A stretch of DNA of 44,624 bases from contig JAEOTH010000063.1 of NCBI GenBank assembly GCA_016839915.1, positions 1 through 44,624 of the forward strand, in the 5' to 3' direction. A program made the translations under genes and the position numbers. The notes beneath the pieces are model-generated. The model was not told the DNA's origin, did not search any database, and saw only the letters and a list, made by a program, of their open reading frames with translations. This DNA comes from Promethearchaeota archaeon. Lineage in GTDB: Archaea; Asgardarchaeota; Lokiarchaeia; Sigyniarchaeales; SOKP01. This document shows, in pieces, positions 41,160 to 44,624 of the stretch (the first letter of the stretch is position 1; each line of letters opens with the position of its first letter).

Positions 41160-42713
41160 ATGAAGGAAGGAAAGAAATATGGATTAATTGTTATCGGTGG
41201 AGGAATGACGGGCTTAAGCACAGCTCTCACTTGGGCATTAAATCACGATCTTAACAAAGAACCCGTTCTTTTAATAGAAAAAGAACCAAAAACCGGAGGT
41301 TATGTCACTTCTTATGAAAGAGAAGGTTTTTTATTTGATACGTGTCAGATGATTCCAAACCTTTCAGAAATTCTGGATTATCTTGGAATTGAAATTGATT
41401 TAAAGAAGTTTAAAGGGAATTATATGCGAATATTCGTCGTAAATCCCAAAACTGATGAAGTAAAAGTACTAGAATTACCATCTGGAGTTGAAACATTTAA
41501 AAAGCAATTAATGGAAAAATATCCCAATAACGCAAATGAAATTGAGAAATTTTTAGATTATTCCAGAGCGATGTATTTAGAACTTTATAACTTGAAAATA
41601 GAGCCAAGCGTTTCAGATATTTTTAAAACATTAATTAAATGCCCAAAAATTGTGAAAAATGCAGGTAAGACATTTAAGGAGTATTTCGACAAATTTGGGA
41701 TAACTGAGCATGAAGTTATCGAAATTTTTAATGTTTTTGCAGAATTTAGTGCTCTTCCCTCCGAACAAGTCTCTGCTATCGTACCAATATCTGCAATGAA
41801 TTCTTTATTAGATGGTGCTTTTCGCCCAACAAAAGGATTTAATGAATTTTCAAGGAAAATTGAAGAAAGATTGGAAAGTTTAGGTGGTGAATTACTTTTA
41901 AATACAAAAGTTGTAAAGATTTTAGTAGAAGAGGGTAAGATTACAGGAGTTAAATTAGAAAATGGAGATGAAATTTATTCTGATTATATAGTAACAACTG
42001 TTGATCCTAAATTAGCTTTGGTTCAAATGGTAGGATTAGATATTATTCAAGAATTAGATAAAAAATATGCGAAAAAGGTCGAAAAAGTAAAGATGTCTTG
42101 TTCTTCAATGAATTTAAGTATTGGAGTAGATGATGATATTGATCTTGAAGCGTTAGGATTGGATTGTGGATACAATGTTATAACTACTGGGGGAGATTCA
42201 TATGATAGACTATTTGATGCTTATGAAAAAGGTGATATTGGATTTAATAATGACAGATTCCATGTTGGAGTAATATGTCCTTCACTGACTACAGGTGGAA
42301 AGCCAAATTTGACAGTTAGAATTACGCCTGTACCTCTAGGAAATTGGGTGGATTTACGTGAAAATGATATTGAGGAATATAAGAAAGAAAAAGTGAAATG
42401 GGCAGAGTTTTTTATAGATAAAGTTGAAAAGTATTTAATTCCAGATTTGAGGAAACATATTAAAGTCTTAGACATCTCAACGCCGGCCACATACGCTCGA
42501 TATTCAGGGTCACCAACAGGTTCAGTTTATGATATGGCACCATATACAAATAACTTTGGAAGAACGAGATTAAAAATGAGAACACCTATAGAAGGATTAT
42601 TCCAACCGAAATTCGTTCATGGTGTTTTTGGATGTTTGCTTGCGGGCATGCAGGTTAACGATATGATTCTAAATGGCAAGATTATGGATGGAAACGCCCG
42701 TTATAAACCTTAA
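41160..42713 (+). CDS. Phytoene desaturase (CrtI)-like FAD oxidoreductase
   Basis: About 517 residues. The FAD Rossmann motif VIGGGMTGLSTALTW is near the N-terminus, with an acidic strand end LIEKEPKTGGYVTS and GFLFDTC, the pattern of the CrtI/retinol saturase/amine oxidase-like family. A middle segment around RPTKGFNEFSRKIEERLESLGGE is the second family signature, and the C-terminal PIEGLFQPKFVHGVFGCLLAGMQ closes the FAD site. CrtI relatives desaturate, isomerise or saturate carotenoids and other isoprenoids. No phytoene synthase or other carotenoid gene is nearby, so the substrate is uncertain; a lipid isoprenoid is possible. Confidence 0.87.
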   Translation: MKEGKKYGLIVIGGGMTGLSTALTWALNHDLNKEPVLLIEKEPKTGGYVTSYEREGFLFDTCQMIPNLSEILDYLGIEIDLKKFKGNYMRIFVVNPKTDEVKVLELPSGVETFKKQLMEKYPNNANEIEKFLDYSRAMYLELYNLKIEPSVSDIFKTLIKCPKIVKNAGKTFKEYFDKFGITEHEVIEIFNVFAEFSALPSEQVSAIVPISAMNSLLDGAFRPTKGFNEFSRKIEERLESLGGELLLNTKVVKILVEEGKITGVKLENGDEIYSDYIVTTVDPKLALVQMVGLDIIQELDKKYAKKVEKVKMSCSSMNLSIGVDDDIDLEALGLDCGYNVITTGGDSYDRLFDAYEKGDIGFNNDRFHVGVICPSLTTGGKPNLTVRITPVPLGNWVDLRENDIEEYKKEKVKWAEFFIDKVEKYLIPDLRKHIKVLDISTPATYARYSGSPTGSVYDMAPYTNNFGRTRLKMRTPIEGLFQPKFVHGVFGCLLAGMQVNDMILNGKIMDGNARYKP

Positions 42714-42808
42714 CTCGCTTTTTTATACTTTTTTTATTTTTTATACTTCTTTGTAAAGGAAAACCAATCTAAAAGCTTTTACAGTAAGAAATTTTTGAAA
42801 TCTTGTAA

Positions 42809-43573
42809 ATGATTGTCTATCTTTCTTTAATCGCGATATTTTTTTCGAGTATGGTTTATGGTATCATTGGATTTGGTGATGCCTTAGTACTCATCCCAAT
42901 TATTACACCGATAATAGGTATTAAAAACGCTGTAATACTGGTCAATATTTGGGGAACATTTCCAGCTTTACTCAACTTTATCAAATATAGAAAGTTTTTG
43001 GATAAGGGGTATTTTTTACGATTCTTATCATTAGGTATTCCTGCAACAATCCTAGGTACATATATAATCATTTGTATTAGAGTTGAGTGGATAGAGTTAA
43101 TCATGGGATTCTTCATTTTGATTTATTCCTCTTTAAAACTCATTAATTATTATAAAAATCCCGAAATTATTGAAATCAAAAATGAATTGAACTCAACCCA
43201 ACCGCTGGTTTTTTTAGGGGGTCTTTCCTATGGCTTACTGACTGGTTTAATTAGCGCAGCAGGACCGATTAATGTAGCATTATTAGAAAAAACTGGCCAT
43301 TACCGAGAAAGTTTTATTGAAAATTTCGCTGCCATTGGTACGATGCTGTCTATTTCAAGAATCCCATTTTATTTTATAGAAAATATATTTCCTTTCGATC
43401 TATTTTTAGTATTTTTACTTGCATTCCCAATAATATTCCTTGGGACCAAACTTGGTCATCTAATTACTCCTAAAATCCCTGTAAAAAAATTTCAGATTAT
43501 TATCTTCTGCTTTCTCATAGGGATTAGTTTAAGATCGATTATCTCATCAATTTTATCATTGGTTAGTTTATGA
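42809..43573 (+). CDS. TauE/SafE family sulfite/organic anion permease
   Basis: A 254-residue membrane protein with about seven to eight helices. The two half-repeats each carry a glycine-rich helix: VYGIIGFGDALVLIPIITP near the N-terminus, and GGLSYGLLTGLISAAGPINVALLEKTG in the middle, as in TauE/SafE transporters of sulfite, sulfonates or other small organic anions. The direction and substrate cannot be read. It follows the CrtI-like gene by about 95 bases with a T-run between, so it is probably separately transcribed. Confidence 0.9.
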   Translation: MIVYLSLIAIFFSSMVYGIIGFGDALVLIPIITPIIGIKNAVILVNIWGTFPALLNFIKYRKFLDKGYFLRFLSLGIPATILGTYIIICIRVEWIELIMGFFILIYSSLKLINYYKNPEIIEIKNELNSTQPLVFLGGLSYGLLTGLISAAGPINVALLEKTGHYRESFIENFAAIGTMLSISRIPFYFIENIFPFDLFLVFLLAFPIIFLGTKLGHLITPKIPVKKFQIIIFCFLIGISLRSIISSILSLVSL

Positions 43574-43741
43574 TTAATTTATTGATAACATAATATATTG
43601 ATTTTAGATATTCGAATTGATTTGATCATGTCATTTCAGAAAGATTTATATTTTAAAGATTAACAAATAATAATAACAATAGATAATATCTGTTTAAATA
43701 GAGCTTAAAATATAAAATATCCAATTACCCTAAGAGATCTT

Positions 43742-44624
43742 ATGTTTAAATCTAATAAAAAAGATAGTACTCATAAGTTAATTATCTTCTTTTGTTTTTT
43801 TATTGTTCTTTTGTTTTTTTCATGGTTTGAAATTCCCATATTACACGTGAAAAAAAGCAATACTAGTAATGAAGTCAATTTTCAAAAGAATAATTTCAAA
43901 GATTTAAAAGTTTCAAACGATATTATGATTTCTGGTAATTGGACTTCACTCATAGGAGCAGGACTATGTACAGGGTCAGGAACATATTCTAATCCATATG
44001 TTATTAAGGATTTAATTTTAAAAGGTAATGGTTCTGGGACAGGAATTCAAATTGGTGCTAATAAATATGATTATTTCAGAATTGAGAATTGTACAATTTA
44101 TAATTTTGACATTGGCATTCACTTATATAATTCTAACAATGGGACTTTATATAAAAACAATTGTTCGCAAAATGCTATTGCTATCTATATGGAAGGTGTT
44201 TTGACCTCCCATCCTAGTCCAGAAACATTTAAATATATAGGTTGTATGAATAATACAATTCTTGAAAATATTCTTAACAATAACACGAATACTGGGGTCT
44301 ACTTAAGTTTTTGGGGAGATTATAACAAATTTATTAGAAATAAGGTAAATAATAATCACATAGGAATGTGGATTGAAGGTAGTGCTTTTCATAAAAATAT
44401 GATTTTAGAAAATACAATAAATAATAATGATGTAGGATTGAGGATGTATGGTCCTCCTGGAAATAATAGTATTATTTCTGGAAATACACTGAAACAAAAT
44501 AAAGATTATGGAATAATTTTAGGTTCAGTTGGATATAATTTAACAAAAAACATAATGTCAGGAGCGGGGTTATCAATCCCCGAAACATCCATAGAAACCA
44601 TGTCTTTAAATTATATCGACACAA
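43742..44624 (+). CDS. Secreted NosD-like parallel beta-helix protein, N-terminal part (runs off window)
   Basis: An open frame from ATG 43742 to the window end (294 codons). A signal peptide or anchor with a long hydrophobic stretch (about 13-30) is followed by GNWTSLIGAGLCTGSGTYSN, then a right-handed beta-helix with coils ending in Asn-rich turns (NNTILENILNNN, NKFIRNKVNNN, NMILENTINNN), the NosD/PF13229 pattern. The CTGSGTxSxPYxI entry module is also present in the giant protein at about 9764-9812, so the two share a surface-protein module. Many NxT/S sequons suggest glycosylation. Function unknown, probably a carbohydrate-binding or surface protein. A TATA-like TTAAAATATAAAAT lies about 35 bases upstream. 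Confidence 0.85.
   Translation, partial: MFKSNKKDSTHKLIIFFCFFIVLLFFSWFEIPILHVKKSNTSNEVNFQKNNFKDLKVSNDIMISGNWTSLIGAGLCTGSGTYSNPYVIKDLILKGNGSGTGIQIGANKYDYFRIENCTIYNFDIGIHLYNSNNGTLYKNNCSQNAIAIYMEGVLTSHPSPETFKYIGCMNNTILENILNNNTNTGVYLSFWGDYNKFIRNKVNNNHIGMWIEGSAFHKNMILENTINNNDVGLRMYGPPGNNSIISGNTLKQNKDYGIILGSVGYNLTKNIMSGAGLSIPETSIETMSLNYIDT

Noticed and set aside
1-44624. tRNA, rRNA, insertion sequences and CRISPR arrays
   Set aside because: Reading both strands by eye gave no cloverleaf-like segments, no rRNA words, no transposase with terminal repeats and no repeat-spacer array; a covariance-model search would be decisive.

Overview
The window is strongly AT-rich, densely coded archaeal DNA. It most likely comes from an Asgard archaeon of the Lokiarchaeia (Promethearchaeota) type. 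Several features point there. A longin/roadblock-like domain is fused to a degenerate Ras-like GTPase domain (16607-17644). There is a geranylgeranyl-reductase-family flavoprotein, a helicase-free XPF/ERCC4 nuclease, and very large secreted repeat and parallel-beta-helix proteins. Promoters carry archaeal TATA boxes such as TATTTAAATAT, 3' ends carry T-runs, and several starts are preceded by a GGTGA-type ribosome binding site. The lineage is inferred from gene content; no rRNA or tRNA gene was seen.

Layout, left to right. 1-5.4 kb: the 3' end of a type I GAPDH gene, a convergent membrane-protein/methyltransferase pair, a DUF2156 protein, and two paralogous C_GCAxxG_C_C-family genes separated by a divergent winged-helix regulator. 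The two paralogs share promoter/leader blocks, and there are relics of a local duplication. 5.4-11 kb: a 1.7-kb-residue secreted mosaic protein (two kinds of beta-propeller repeat, Ca-binding TSP3 segments, FnIII-like domains, a NosD-type beta-helix and a FIMAH domain). 11-18 kb: a HerA-like ATPase, an M42 aminopeptidase with a broken second copy of its 3' third, a hydrolase fused to a membrane domain, the longin-GTPase protein and small membrane proteins. 18-25 kb: a GGR-family flavoprotein, a membrane protein, an MBL-fold hydrolase, and an operon of two cytoplasmic proteins (longin-like/winged-helix plus a TrmB-like protein with a very long coiled coil). 24.8-28.3 kb: two tandem paralogous cell-surface proteins with a shared juxtamembrane motif. 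28.3-31.1 kb: a GNAT acetyltransferase and a beta-oxidation pair (enoyl-CoA hydratase with a DnaJ-like zinc motif, and 3-hydroxyacyl-CoA dehydrogenase). 31.3-33.2 kb: a V4R-like protein and two low-molecular-weight phosphatases around a possible 50-residue membrane peptide. 33.3-37.4 kb: a SIR2-TPR protein followed by L-aspartate oxidase (NadB). 37.5-44.6 kb: a tail-anchored subtilase, an XPF nuclease, a beta-lactamase-family hydrolase, a CrtI-like flavoprotein, a TauE/SafE permease and the start of another NosD-like secreted protein.

The best candidates for undescribed biology are four. First, the duplicated C_GCAxxG_C_C genes with shared operator/leader elements around an HTH gene. Second, the longin-wHTH plus coiled-coil TrmB-like operon. 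Third, the paired surface proteins. Fourth, the SIR2-TPR/NadB neighbourhood, where a predicted NAD-consuming protein sits next to an NAD-biosynthesis gene.
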